Assembly: GCA_015039315.1 (NCBI GenBank)
Contig: WIDE01000012.1
Span: forward strand, 420,227 to 484,226
DNA length: 64,000 nt
Direction of reading: 5' to 3'
Source: Clavulina sp. PMI_390
Lineage: Eukaryota > Basidiomycota > Agaricomycetes > Cantharellales > Hydnaceae
The position numbers were made by a program, and so were the translations under genes. Position 1 is the first letter of the stretch. Each line of letters begins with the position of its first letter. This document shows, piece after piece, positions 1-11,408 of the stretch. Below the pieces are notes generated by a model. That model worked only from the letters and a program-made list of their open reading frames with translations, was not told the origin of the DNA and ran no database searches.

Positions 1-2016
1 GCTTGTCACAGTTGCGGCAAGGCTGTCCGCCGGAACATTTCAGCTTGCGACCTTTAGACCAACAGCAATTAGACCACGTGTGGCTGCTTCTCCGCAGGAC
101 AGGCTACACATACCGCGACAAAAATGACACGCATTCGTTTGTTTGCTTAGCCCATCGTCATCTCTCGACGACCCGGCACTCGGGGTGGCCCGCATCGACG
201 AACTAGCACCAGCTACGACCCTCCTTGCGCGTGGGCTCGACCTTGCCTGAGCTCTTCCTCCTCCTCTGCGCCTGGGCGGCTCGGTGTAATGTCCCGTAAT
301 ATCATCCTCGCGTTTGATAGTCTCTTCTTGGTCTTGCTTCGTGTCCTGATCTACTACTGACCTAACTGTCGGTGGGACACTGCTAGGCGGACTTACCAAG
401 CGGAGGGGAGGTGATGGTGGAGAGACATTCCTTTCGTGGAGGCGCCTACTGGCCGCTGGAGGGATCCGTTGGGATGGCGGTATCAGGAGCGATTGGGAGG
501 GCGGCGGGGCGTATTGTGGGGGTGTGGGCCGTGAGATGGGAGAGGGCTGAGCATGAGGCGAGCGATTAGAAGGAGGGATCGTGACGGAAGATGAAGATAT
601 GTAGGTGTCATGTCTGCCTGCGGTGGATCTGTCAGGGGGGCGTCTCGGCGGCTCTCGAGGCGGGGGATACGGAGGGCTTGGTAGGTCTGGGTTGGCTTGG
701 GGGTAGGTTATGCCATGCTCGGAATAAGGGTACGTCGTGGAAGCAGCTCCGGACGGCACATTCGGTAAGGGCTGACTTGGATAATGCCTCGCCTCAGAAG
801 TGGGAGGGAGTGGAGCCTCATGGTAGTGCGAAGGGGGTGGAGGGGGAATGTGTTGTGCTTGGTGTAATCTGCCGCCATATCCAGCTAGCCTTCGAGGCCG
901 ATCCAGACCAGGCGGTAATGAGGGAGGCGCATAGCTTAATGATTCCTGGGTTCGTGTGTCCGGCTCGGGGTATTGTCGAGAGCTCACAGGATACGGCGCT
1001 GGTAATGGTGGAGGAGGAGGAGGGAGGTAGTGGGTTTCGGGAGAGTAGTAGCTTTCGACTGGGCTTTGCTGCTGCTCGAATGAGCCTGCTGAGGATGAAG
1101 CTGGCCGCTGGCTGGGTGACTCTTGAGTCCCAGAGCCACTAGTAGGTTGTGAATAATCCGGGTAGGGTTCCGACGAGTAGATAGTCGAGGGGGCAGAAGA
1201 TGAGTCAGAAGGGTGACGAGAGCCCTGGTAAGAGGCAGAGGGGGGCAAGGGAGGGTGTAAGGGAGGATCATTCCGGTAACCTTGTGGGGTATTTTCAAAA
1301 GAAGGAGGGTGGGCAGGATGATTCGGATAAGTAGGATGGGCATGGAGATGGGGAGGGGGTCCGGGTGGTGGTCGTATGGTTGGGGGTGAGACAGTTGCAT
1401 GAGGCGGGTAGTGCGAATACGATCCGGATGAATCTGGGCGAGGAGGGGAAGTATCTTCGCGAGGATTGTACGAACCACGTTCATGTGAAGTAGGAAGATA
1501 CTGTATTGGAGGAGGGTTGTATTCTGGTGCCGAAGGTATGCTCGGTGGTGCGTCGGGGAGGATGGCATTTCGCCGCTCAATTTGAATAGGTGAGGGTTGA
1601 TATGGTCGTTGTGCAGGGTTATAATAAGTGTCCCGTTGGTCTGTATATGGCTGAGAGTTATAATATGAGTTTAAAGTAGAGTAGGGGGGGTGCTGGTGAG
1701 CTGTGTCGTGGCGTTGTACCACAGTCGGTGGTGTTCGTGGTCGTGCGAGTGGGGCTGAAAATGCCGGTGGTGCGCTACGCGGAGCTGGGTACGAGTAGGC
1801 GTAAGAAGGGGGTGGTTGATGCTGATGAACATATTGTGTGCCGAGCTGTGAGGTACCCATAGCTTCGCCTGAGGGAGGGGGCAGGCGCTCAGCAGCCTCA
1901 TACTGGTTATGAAGCTGCGGGGGGTTCTGAGGCTGATCAGACGGATGATGGTAGGGTGGATTAGAGTTTTCTTCATCCGTATACCAGTTCGCTGTCGATC
2001 TGCCTCCGTTGTCCAT
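1..2016 (-). CDS. Proline-rich protein with fungal Zn2Cys6 DNA-binding domain (C-terminal part beyond window)
   Basis: Exon 1 spans 2016 to 114. A 62-nt intron (113-52, GTATGT...AAAG, branch-like CTAAT) joins it to an exon that runs off the left edge. Spliced, the last visible residues give C-x2-C-x6-C-x5-C-x2-C (CHFCRGRKLKC then QPCRNC), the first five cysteines of a Zn2Cys6 binuclear cluster, starting at about C630. The sixth cysteine lies outside the window. Residues 1-620 are low-complexity and rich in Pro, Ser, Tyr, Gln and His, so probably disordered and possibly an activation region. I chose ATG 2016 (MDNGG) because the open frame upstream of it begins without an ATG. The family are nuclear sequence-specific transcription factors, usually with the zinc cluster near the N-terminus; here it follows a very long disordered segment. 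Target genes cannot be told. It is divergent from ILV3. Confidence 0.85.
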
Positions 2017-2614
2017 TGCTATGTGAGAGAATTGGGCGCGGCACGGCTGCAAATGAGAAAAATAGCACCCGCTGACTGGGTTACGAAATAGATATCGGGA
2101 AAAAATGAGGAGGCCCGGCGGGCCTCAGCTCTTTGATGTTTTTAGGGAGTGGAGGAGGAAGAAGGAGTGTGAAGGTCGAAAGCTATGGCGGGAAAGGGGG
2201 GTTTGGGATCAAGTGAGACATTTGAGATACAGTTCCGCATTAGTGCATCTTGACCGGGAAACGCCGAGGCAGGCCCGCGCAACCAAAAGAGAGACTATAA
2301 CTTACCTCTTGGAACCTCAAAAGAGTATAATAATAATTACGCCCAGACAAACTGGCCAATCGCCTGTTTTGCCTTGTTGGGCAGAGGAGTTGCCATTCAT
2401 TTGCCTCCAAGTCTGACTCTGAAGCGTCGTCAACTGTTCGTCGACATCATTTTCTTGGGCGAGCCGAATCGCAAACTTCCAGGACTGTATCTGGCATCGC
2501 ATTAGGAGGGCCTTTCTACACTGAGTCTGTGTCAGTTCAACTCTCCGAAAACTCCGAAAATTTCAACACTCACTGGACTCGAAAATCCGACGCTTCGTTT
2601 GGCCCGTCAACAGC
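2017..2614. promoter_or_regulatory. Divergent intergenic region between the Zn2Cys6 gene and ILV3
   Basis: This 598-bp spacer must hold both promoters. A TGACTC core at 2414-2419, about 200 bp before the ILV3 start, matches the core site of Gcn4/Cpc1-type bZIP activators, which control amino-acid biosynthesis genes in fungi. One such hexamer can occur by chance. A short open frame at 2105-2416 shows no protein-like features and I do not call it a gene. Confidence 0.4.
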
Positions 2615-5355
2615 ATGTACACCTCCAGAACCGCGTCGCGCATTCTGAGGAAACGAGGGGCACGATGCCTCTCATCCTCGTCTCCACTGAGCAGTGATGG
2701 CAAAGTCATCATGAACCGCTACAGCAGGACTGTCACCCAGCCGAAAGACCAAGGAGCGAGCCAGGTGAACGATTCACCCCGTGATAGCCAATGACATGCC
2801 ACGAAACTCAAAAAAAGATGACTCCCTAGGCAATGCTATATGCCACTGATGGCATTGACGACCCTTCAGACTTCAACAAGGGGATGGTTGGGGTTGCCAG
2901 TGTGTGGTGAGTGCTCCACCCGCTTCTCACAAGTCACTTCAGAAGGGCTGTCGCCATTGTCGCTAACAAAACTCGGTTTTGCTCCAGGTATGAGGGTAAC
3001 CCGTAAGTGCCAGTGGTTGTCTGAAAAGCAACCGTGCGATTGAACCCTGAGCTTGTCAAATGAATTCCCTCAAAGATGCAACAAGCACATCCTCGATCTT
3101 GGCCGACACGTGAAAAAATCCCTCGTCGAAGCAGACATAACCGCATACCAGTTTGGAACCGTAGGCGTGTCCGATGGTATCAGCATGGGGACTCGTGCAA
3201 TGTCATATTCGCTCCAGTCTCGGGACCTGATCGCGGACGCGGTGGAGACAGCTGCAGGTGGACACTGGCTAGATGGGATGGCAGTCATTCCTGGTTGTGA
3301 TAAGAACATGCCTGGTGTGCTCATGGCCCGTGAGTATCGCGTGAAATTTTCTCCTATCTTTCTCAATGCTTTTAACCCTGCACGACTCCATGCTGACCGT
3401 CGATCCCTCCACTTGCCTTCCTCGTACCTCAACATTGCCATCTGCCATTTCGCTTCTCTGATGGACGATCATTCGCCACGTCTATTATCCAGTTGGCCGA
3501 CTCAACCGCCCCGGTATAATGATCTACGGCGGGACGATCCGCGCGGGGTCTTGCGAGGGGCAACCTCAGCTCGACATCGTCTCATCCTTCCAGTCGTATG
3601 GCAAATATCTCCAAGACGGGCAAACCGAAGAAGCGGAGAAATTCCGGTTCAATACGATTCGCAATACGTGCCCCGGGCCTGGTGCTTGCGGTGGGGTGCG
3701 TCGATCCCTTTCTTCAGCATCCATTTGCTGCATGTGAATGAGTCATTCCCTGATTGGCTGACCAACTGAATGGCATGTGCCATTCAATTTCCCCATACAC
3801 AGATGTATACTGCAAACACGATGGCGAGTGCGGCAGAAATCCTCGGAATGACGCTACCAGGTTCATCGTCGTTCCCTGCTCAGTCAAAGGAGAAGATCGA
3901 TGAGTGTCTTTCTGTGGGCGCGGTCATGAAAGCTCTCCTCGAAAAGGACCTCAAACCCCGTGATATCATGACGCGGGCCTCGTTCGAGAACGCTATGGTA
4001 CGCATATGCTCCTTGCAGCCTCTGGTTGTAAATTATGATTTATTGATTCTGGGTTGCCTCTGTTTGAATTACTTTAGGTCTTGACCATGGCTCTCGGTGG
4101 ATCGACCAATGCGGTCTTGCATCTCATTGCCGTCGCGCACTCGGTTGGCATTAAGCTCACCATCGATGACTTCCAATCCGTCTCAGACCGCGTGCCATTC
4201 ATCGCTGATCTCAAGCCTAGCGGAAAGTACGTCATGGAAGACGTATACAAAATTGGTGGAATACCCAGTGCGTTCATTTCCTTGGCTCGAAGATTTGCAG
4301 GTAGAATGGTGTGGGCTAACGGACTGATATGCACTTAACAGAGATCATTCATTATCTCATGAAGAACAATCTTATTGATGGTAATCAGCTTACCGTCACT
4401 GGGAAGACTCTTGGCGAGAACGTCGATCGCTGGGTTGCGCAGCATGGCGAGCTCTCAGAATCAGGCCAGGATGTAATTAGGCCACTCAAATCTCCTATCA
4501 AACCCACAGGGCATATTCGGTGCGTGGTATCTCTCTCCGTCTCTCATAACCGCTTCTTGGCTAATTGTGATATTGATGTCAATACTTTTTCTCTTCATTG
4601 CGCATTTTGAATGATAGTATCTTGCGCGGAAACCTTGCGCCTGGCGGAGCCGTCTCGAAAATCACAGGCAAGGAGGGTCTTGAATTCACTGGAGTTGCCA
4701 AAGTATTTGACGGCGAGGAGGCGTTCACCGCTGCTGTCGAAAGCGGGGCACTGAAAAAGGGAGAGAAGGCCGTGGCAGTCCTCAGGTACCTCGGACCTAA
4801 GGGCGGTCCTGGTGCGTCTAGCCGTCATGCTAATATTAACGATACTCGGCTGATTAGTTCTTGCTAATTACTTTGGCCTCGCGATATAGGCATGCCGGAA
4901 ATGCTTAAACCTACCAGTTTAGTCATGGGGGCCGGGCTTGGAAAGGACGTTGCGTGCGTTACTGATGGGCGGTTCAGTGGAGGGTGCGTCTCATTCTATT
5001 CGGAGCCTGTGCTCTTCTATTCTGCTCCATTTAGCGTTATTCCCTTATACGAGTGTTACTCTCTCATACGTCATCTGACATATTGTGCATCTTTAATAGC
5101 TCACACGGCTTCGTTGTGGGCCACGTTGTGCCCGAGGCCCAAGTTGGTGGACCTATCGCACTTGTGCAGGATGGCGACATGATTCATATCGACGCTGTGA
5201 AAAATACCATTGATGTCACGAACGTCTCTGAAGAGGAATGGGAGAGGCGACGCAAGGCATGGAAAGCACCCCCACTCAATGTTAGCCAGGGTACGCTTTA
5301 CAAGTATACCAAGGTCGTGGAGGACGCGAGCCATGGGTGCATTACGGATGCATGA
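2615..5355 (+). CDS. ILV3: Dihydroxy-acid dehydratase (branched-chain amino acid biosynthesis), 11 exons
   Basis: Converts 2,3-dihydroxy-isovalerate and 2,3-dihydroxy-3-methylvalerate to the 2-keto acids that lead to valine, leucine and isoleucine; acts in mitochondria with an Fe-S cluster. Exons: 2615-2764, 2830-2906, 2988-3002, 3076-3329, 3493-3695, 3803-3997, 4078-4267, 4342-4519, 4618-4811, 4890-4983, 5100-5355, giving 601 residues, the usual size. Residues 1-30 are Arg/Ser-rich with few acidic residues, as in a mitochondrial presequence. Cluster-ligand cysteines are in place: NPC (C82), PGCDKNMPG (C155) and PGACGG (C231). The later signature GRFSGGSHG is also present. All introns are GT-AG. 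Exon 3 is only 15 nt yet encodes the conserved YEGNP next to the first cluster cysteine. Convergent with the 2H phosphoesterase gene, 198 bp apart. Confidence 0.96.
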
Positions 5356-5553
5356 AGATGGCAGGATGATTCGGATTAGGAAAATAAAAGCGACCCGTAT
5401 CCTTATGATACTTTTTGCTTCACACGTTCATAGTTGTATATATCGATTCCGCAGCCGCGTATCCGTGGATGATTAAAAACACGAGCTCGAGGATCCCTTG
5501 GCCTGCAGATCGATCACAATAGAGAGATCATCCGATACAGTACGGCATGCAGA

Positions 5554-6541
5554 CTACGAGGGCCAGATCTTCATTTCTGCGAGCGGCTGATATGCACCTT
5601 CGCGGTCATGGCTGCCCATTGCGCAGAGCTGGATGCGATCAATGGGAACTGAGCCGAGGCCCTGGAACTGAATGGTGCCAGGGGATATTCCTAGCGAGCT
5701 TTCAGTGCTCGTAGCCGCTCTTGAGATGGGTGTGCTGACTGGAGGTGTGATTCGCGAAGCATCGAATGGGATGCGACGATTTCGCGCGCGAGGCTGGGAG
5801 GGGTCCCGTCTATGCGAGCTATTGACAAGAGTGCAATGAAGCTGCATCCCACCCGGGAAGAGTATTAATATCAACCCTGAAAATTGTGGAAGTGTGATTG
5901 ATACTTGCTGTTAGTGGCCTACTGTCCCCTTCGAACCCGGCTGCTGTGAAGTGCGAAGCTACCGCGTCTAGGAATTACGTATCAAGTATTCACGCTCGTA
6001 CTATAGCAATCAGTGTGAAGATCCAGCTGACCAGCAACTTTATAAAGGAAATCAGCTTCTGATGTTGGTTCAGCAAAGAGAACCTGAGGATGGAGGAGCA
6101 GGGTTCAATCAATATGCAATGATCATCCACACTTAATTTACGAACCTGACAGTCTTTTAGCTTAGTTTGGAAGCTAGATAGTGCATTAAAGTCTACACTT
6201 AAAGATCCCTGAGCCCTGTCAGTTGTGATCTCATCAACCACAGATCTCAGACCCTGGAATGTCTGCATTGCCTCAGATATTGTTCGTTGCGGCAGCGTGT
6301 TGCTAGATTGTTCTCCGGAGCCAGATTCGGGGTCACCCGTGAGGGACATGAGCCCGATCGTGAGATGTAGCCGGATAGGTGCAACGACGATGCTTGAATG
6401 CATCCCAGATATAGGCGGATCAGCAGCTAAGAGGGAACTGCCGAAGATCCCGGCATTATTCGTGAACGTTGATGATCGCAAAGGAAAACAAAGAAAATGC
6501 GTGAAGCGAGGCCTCGGGATTTTGGGTGGCTTTGGAGGCAT
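5554..6541 (-). CDS. ASCC1/AKAP7-like 2H phosphoesterase domain protein
   Basis: Exons 6541-6146, 6083-6002 and 5876-5554 join in frame to 266 residues. Two H-x-T motifs mark the 2H phosphoesterase/RNA-ligase-like fold: LHLTIG (H59, T61) and LHCTLV (H173, T175). The surrounding THFLCFPL, LFAEPTSEADFLY and IDRIQLCAMGSHD segments resemble the AKAP7-NLS domain of activating signal cointegrator complex subunit 1 (ASCC1). Human ASCC1 also carries an N-terminal KH domain; none is visible here. The family is linked to RNA processing and alkylation-damage repair; the substrate in fungi is not evident from sequence. ATG 6541 is chosen because the conserved part begins right after it. An in-frame ATG at 6691 would add 50 residues without family resemblance. 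The splice at 6001/5877 is the least certain, as its donor was picked by frame. Confidence 0.82.
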
Positions 6542-7316
6542 GTGTCGAGTCAAAACTCGTGGTTGTTCGGGAAACAGGTGGTGGTTGTGAAATGAAGACG
6601 GACCCGGAACCAGTGCAGCCAAATAAACGATGCCCTGAAAACGTGAATGGGGAGAAAACAAAGGGCGAGTCGGAAAAACGAGCGCCGCCATTCACGCCTT
6701 TCCATTTCAGGGTGAAAACAGGCCCTCTCCTTCCTCCATGTTTGGCGGCGCATCATCATCATCGCAATTAGAAGCATATACGGGGTTGAGAAAACACGCG
6801 CCAACCGGGTGACTACGGGGTGGTTTTCCATCTCGGAGTAGGAATTTAGCGTCGCGAATCAATCTGCCAGGACACAATGTCGGGCGGAAATCATGCAAAA
6901 TTATATGCCATCGCACATGGTTGGGCGTGGGTGGGGCGAGCACCAAGCAAGCCGCGAAGCTCAGGATCATCATAGCTGTCATGGTTTTTTCTTCGCCCAG
7001 CCACCAGCAACTCACTCATCCACCTCAATGCGATTCGCCGACGCACTCGTGATGACCACATTCCCAAGAAGCAGCGACAAAGGTATAAAGGGAACCAGGA
7101 CCCCAAGAGAGGGGATCATCGTCCACTCCTTGGTCCGATCCCCTCGCTCTATCCCCCCCTCCCGCCAGCTAGAAGCCGTACTCCCGGAGAAACCGATAGC
7201 AAATCGCACGCATCCTCTTCAAGTCCACTGCCCCTTCACTTTAAATCTCCCCTTTCCCCATTCAACTCCCCACTTCACCCACATCATCCAGAATAAGCTG
7301 CGCTGCTCACATCACT
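6542..7316. other. Intergenic; divergent promoters of the 2H phosphoesterase gene and a small gene
   Basis: No convincing gene in 775 bp. A TATAAA at 7084-7089 lies about 230 bp before the next plus-strand ATG, and the 100 bp before that ATG are pyrimidine-rich (repeated CCCC and CTCC runs), as is common just upstream of fungal start codons. Several open frames on both strands here lack splice logic or family resemblance. Confidence 0.5.
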
Positions 7317-7627
7317 ATGAGCAACTATATTCCCCGCACGAAGACTCAGCGCCAGCTCGGGCGAGATGATCAACCCATCGATCGCGACGACGATTCGATG
7401 TCCACATTCCGTCCCCCTGTTGCCCCAGGGGCGAGCGGGCACAATAATCACGGGCAGGGCATCGTAAGTTCACCGATCCCCTTGTAACATCGCTTATCAG
7501 GCCTGATGGAACTCTGCTACAGCCCACAAAGCACAAGTGCGAGGGCTGCGGCGTTAGCAGCATCTACGCTACTTGCAAGACCCCAGATTGCCCCTCCGCG
7601 ATGGGGTTCGGAGCAGCCAAAAGATAG
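7317..7627 (+). CDS. Small hypothetical protein with four-cysteine segment
   Basis: Exons 7317-7463 and 7523-7627, joined across a 59-nt GTAAGT...CTACAG intron, encode 83 residues ending in TAG. The N-terminal half is polar (RTKTQRQLGRDDQPIDRDDD) and the C-terminal exon has C-x2-C then C-x4-C spacing (KCEGCG, TCKTPDC), which could bind zinc. I do not recognise the family. Support comes from the clean splice with preserved frame, the pyrimidine-rich leader and the upstream TATA-like box. Against it are the short length and the lack of known relatives. The C-terminus could be longer if a further intron follows. Confidence 0.45.
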
Positions 7628-7841
7628 GTCAGGCGCAGTTGAGATGAGGTTAGAGTTGGGAGCGGAAGCGCTCAAGTCGTCATGCACCATGCAGCCGTCG
7701 GGGGACTACTCAAAAGCGGAAGCAATTCATATGAAGGATACCACATTATGCACAAGTACTGTATACCATAATATCCGGGATTCGAGGAAGCTGCGCCGCC
7801 CGATTGGGGGACGAGAGTCGCCACCAGGCTATATTTTGTAA

Positions 7842-9053
7842 TCAGAATAGATTCTGTCGCCGTGCGCGCCATATTTGAAACGGGAGCCTCCAATCTCGTT
7901 TGTGGAGTGAAGGATCAAAAGTGTCAAAGTTGACAGCTTCCAGTCTTGAGAGGTAGTTCGACACTGGTACCTGGAAAATACAAAATTAACACGTGAGTTT
8001 TTTTTTTGGTGTCGTGCCACCCACTATGGGTTAAGTAACCGTTAACGTAACGGACGTACCCCAGACAAAAAGATGGGGAGCACATCCCCAGGAATCTTGC
8101 CGTCTCGCACGATGTGCTCTCGTGCCACGTCAAGCTCTTCCTTTGCCACACACGCAAATTCGAACGCCGCATCGCTTATACCAGCGGCACTACCACCCTG
8201 GCGGAAGACTTCTTCTTGTGAGACACGATGCTTGGCGGTAATTTCGGTCGGGATGACGAGACGGCTTTGGGAAGCATGAAATGGCAATGCGCGTAGGAGG
8301 ATACTCAACGAATGCGCGACCCCAAGATGAGAAACGGCGTGCGAGTATTCAGAAGAGTCATGGAGGGAGAGAAGATGGAGAAGGGCGTAGAAAGTAGTTG
8401 ACGACGTCGATTCCGCGTAGGCGCGTAGAGACTCTAGTGTCATGTGTGTTGGGTTCTCAAGGTCCGCGTCCTAATGAGTTGTCAGCATGCTTAATACTAT
8501 TTGAGGGCAGCGAGCGAGCGCTTACTCGAGCATCAATTATTCTCTTGAAATGATACGCTGGAATGTCTGCCACCTGAAGTGTCTGATGTAATGCCACTGC
8601 TACCGGGTGCTGGGGCGGCTTTCCCTACATAGGATAGGTCAGAAACACGTGAAGAAGCCCAATACATCAGCAGAAGAATTTGCGTACATTGTATATGGAT
8701 TTGATTGCGTCCCGCCAGAACTGCATCCTCATTTTGCCGATAGTGACGCTCGACACCTGCTCTTTGACCGTGGCAAGTTCTACCTAACCAGCACACACAA
8801 GTTTAGAATGCCTGATAGCCCCGACGCTTAGTTGAAGCTGAAGAGCGAATAGCCGAGAACTGACATTGAAAGCTCGAATAGCCAAGTACCCTGGCTGGAG
8901 TCGCCGAGGGTAAAAATATGAGGTCAAGAAAGAGTCATAGTCGTGTTTTCGAACGAGCACCCGGCAGTAGGCGTCAGGGTTCGCTGCACCACCGGCATTC
9001 ACCGCGGTCGCGTATCCTCGACGAGCAGTTGCAGACGCGACTCGGACGAGCAT
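7842..9053 (-). CDS. NDUFAF6: NDUFAF6-like complex I assembly factor (squalene/phytoene synthase family)
   Basis: Exons 9053-8865, 8783-8688, 8624-8526, 8470-8060 and 7970-7842 join in phase 0 to 307 residues. The start MLVRVASATARRGYAT looks like a mitochondrial presequence. Next come DAYCRVLVRKHDYDSFLTSY, PGYLAIRAFNVELA, TIGKMRMQFWRDAI, PPQHPVAVAL, HFKRIIDAR and SLRAYAESTSSTTFY, and near the C-terminus FDTFDPSL. This order is typical of NDUFAF6, a mitochondrial inner-membrane/matrix protein of the squalene/phytoene synthase family needed to assemble NADH dehydrogenase. The family keeps the prenyl-synthase helical fold but lacks clear catalytic Asp-rich motifs, and I see none here. It is divergent from the NUDCD1-like gene with 60 bp between start codons. 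Confidence 0.9.
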
Positions 9054-9113
9054 TCAATTTTGGCCGAAAGTTGTATTTGTTTTCACTTGTTTACGCGAAA
9101 ATCCACTGGATCA
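9054..9113. promoter_or_regulatory. 60-bp divergent start-to-start interval
   Basis: The ATG of the NDUFAF6-like gene (9053, minus) and the ATG of the NUDCD1-like gene (9114, plus) are 60 bp apart. This stretch must contain both 5' leaders, or transcription must start inside the opposite gene. It is AT-leaning with runs of T and no obvious TATA box. Confidence 0.6.
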
Positions 9114-11251
9114 ATGCCGTCCGAATTTGTCGCCGATAAGGCTTTGCTGAACCCCAAATTTGAAGGATATAAGCTCGATCCGCTTGATACAGATCATTGT
9201 GTCGCTCATTTCCCGCTTCCGGGAGAGGGCATCTCCCAGTCAACAGTCAAGTCGACGACTCAGCAATATTCTCAGCCAACGTTCCATGAAGTTCGGAACC
9301 GCATCCGACATAACCACCTCTCTCGAGCCTTTGCAGGAAATAGCGCAGGGTATGTGGATAAAACTGGAACATTTATTATAATATCCTACGATTTTGTGCG
9401 TCCGATTCTTCAGCCCCGAGATCGCCAGGGATCTGACAAGATTTACCAAAGTCCACCAGTACCCCATCTTTCCACCGAGTATTTGAGATCCCTCCGATCA
9501 TCTCATCCGCCCCGAATGTAAATTCAAACGAATATCCTGTTGCGTGCGCATTGAGTACAAATCTCTGGCTAGTCTCAGATGGCGCTGGTCGCCTATTCAT
9601 TGTCAGAGTAACGGCGGGCAACTCGGGACTGAACGGGGAGCTCGTTGGATATGTCGAAACGACCGAAAGCCTCCTAGGATCCTCCTCATCCCACAGCCTA
9701 ACCCCAATCTGGATCTTCGATGCATTTATGACGTCATCTACTGAAACAGCCACTCTCCAAGTTGTGGTCGCCGCCAAGGTGCGAGTTCCCATCACCCCAG
9801 GCAGCCCTACAACAAAACAGAAATATCGGTTCCAAATCTCGTCGCTCTCCATACCCCTCACCAATGGTCAAGCACCAGACCCACTCCTGACACCTATAAC
9901 GCCAATTGTCAAGTGGTCTGTGTATGGCGAGGATTTGCCACATGCGATGGCAAGGCTTGAAGGAGAAGGAAAATATGCAGTCTTTGCATCATCGCAATTC
10001 CACCCCTCCCTCACTCCTCGCCCTAGCAATGCACCTCGAGATCCGCTTCCAGAGGAGATCGCTCCCATCCCACGAGCTGGGGAGAACCTAGACGGTCCTT
10101 CCGCAGCTCCACCGATCAAGGTACCACTGTACTCGTGGAGTCAGGTCGGCGATTCCATCACAGTTGCATTCTTCCTCCCTGCTTCCACTCCCAAATCCCA
10201 CATACGCATAACCTTATCAGCCAGATCTCTTTCCCTTCATATCATTGATCCTCCAGAGCCGCCGGCGGGTCTTTCATCTCCACTGCAAATCCCGTTCTTT
10301 GAGAAGCGGGAATGGTGGGATGGAATAGACTCCTCAGCCAGCTTTTGGACTTGGGAAAAGGACGGAGACATGCTCGAGGATGAAGCTGCCACTACGATCG
10401 ATGGGAAGAAGAAACTACATAATGTGGGAGTCCTGACGCTTTATCTCGAGAAACAACATGAGGACACCCGCTGGGCACACCTCTTCTCGGATACGCAACC
10501 GAAACCTCCGACAGCAAGTCATCATGGTGAACAAGATGATGATGTCCCTGAGACTCTTGATCCCACTCAGCTCCTTGCTACTCGAGAAGCACTTGAAAAG
10601 TATACCGCAGCGCTGGCCACTGGTGAAGATGCTAGCGGGCTAGGCCTCGGTACTGGGGTTCCCAGTCTTGCTCGCCGCGAGGAAGATGAGGAACTTGATG
10701 AAGACGTGGGACGCCTCGTCGTGTGTACATGGATGTCTATCGACAATGGGATGCCTCCCGAAGGGACCGATCGACACGAGCTGGGTTGGCCACATGAAAT
10801 CCTGTCATTACCCATCCCTACGTCCTCTTCCCCCACCACATCACCCAAAGAATGGAGCCCGATAATACGACAGGATATTGACGGCCTCTACTTCCGCCGT
10901 GATGCCAATGCTGCTGAATGGAAACACGCGGCAACGTTTCCGGCTCTCTCGTTCGTGCTCGCGTCCAAGCGCGACACACGTTTCGCCTTCCATATTGACA
11001 CGCGTGCAGTCTTTGCATTCGAATCTGGCTCATCTGGGCCAGGGAGCGGAAATGTGTACATTTATCGAGGGACCCCTGGAAAGGATATATGGAGCAAGCA
11101 AGCCGTGCTGAAGATTAGTGGTGGAACTGCCGGTGCATTGCTGGGTGTTGTAGCATTGGTGGACGAGACGAAGGCTGACGGCGAGAAGGGAAGTATTGTT
11201 TTGGCGGCCCTATGTGAGAAAGAACTTGCGATAGTGAAGGGTGTGCTTTGA
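9114..11251 (+). CDS. NUDCD1: NudC domain-containing protein 1-like (CS domain)
   Basis: Exon 1 (9114-9349) and exon 2 (9460-11251) join in phase (236 + 1792 nt) to 675 residues. The intron acceptor at 9459 was chosen because it restores the frame leading to STNLWLVSDGAGRLF, and a CTGAC branch-like site lies about 25 nt before it. N-terminal NPKFEGYKL and the VSDGAGRL segment are typical of NUDCD1. A CS/p23-like domain lies at about residues 300-390 (VPLYSWSQVGDSITVAF to GVLTLYLEK). The C-terminal half has WPHEILSLP and beta-propeller-like stretches. Human NUDCD1 is about 580 residues; the extra length here is mostly Pro/Ser-rich linker around residues 270-300 and acidic stretches around 410-480. 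In animals the family works as an Hsp90/dynein-related co-chaperone; the role in fungi is inferred. Confidence 0.87.
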
Positions 11252-11408
11252 TGACGCGTAAACGTGAATACATTATCGAGAAGAGGGGAAACGGGTATAA
11301 GAGTACACCATCATCATCAGCCTAGTCATTCAGCCGTAACCATTACCATAACATTCTTCAATCATACTCCCTGAAACCGATCTTGTTATACGCTCGGATG
11401 ATTCTTTG

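Noticed and set aside
591..1142. 183-codon plus-strand frame
   Set aside because: It is antisense to the proline-rich coding exon of the Zn2Cys6 gene; GC-rich repeats create open frames on the other strand.
2105..2416. 103-codon plus-strand frame before ILV3
   Set aside because: It lies in the promoter interval, is not protein-like at its 3' end and has no splice link to ILV3.
6893..7369. 158-codon plus-strand frame
   Set aside because: It overlaps the leader and start of the small gene in another frame; composition matches pyrimidine-rich promoter DNA.
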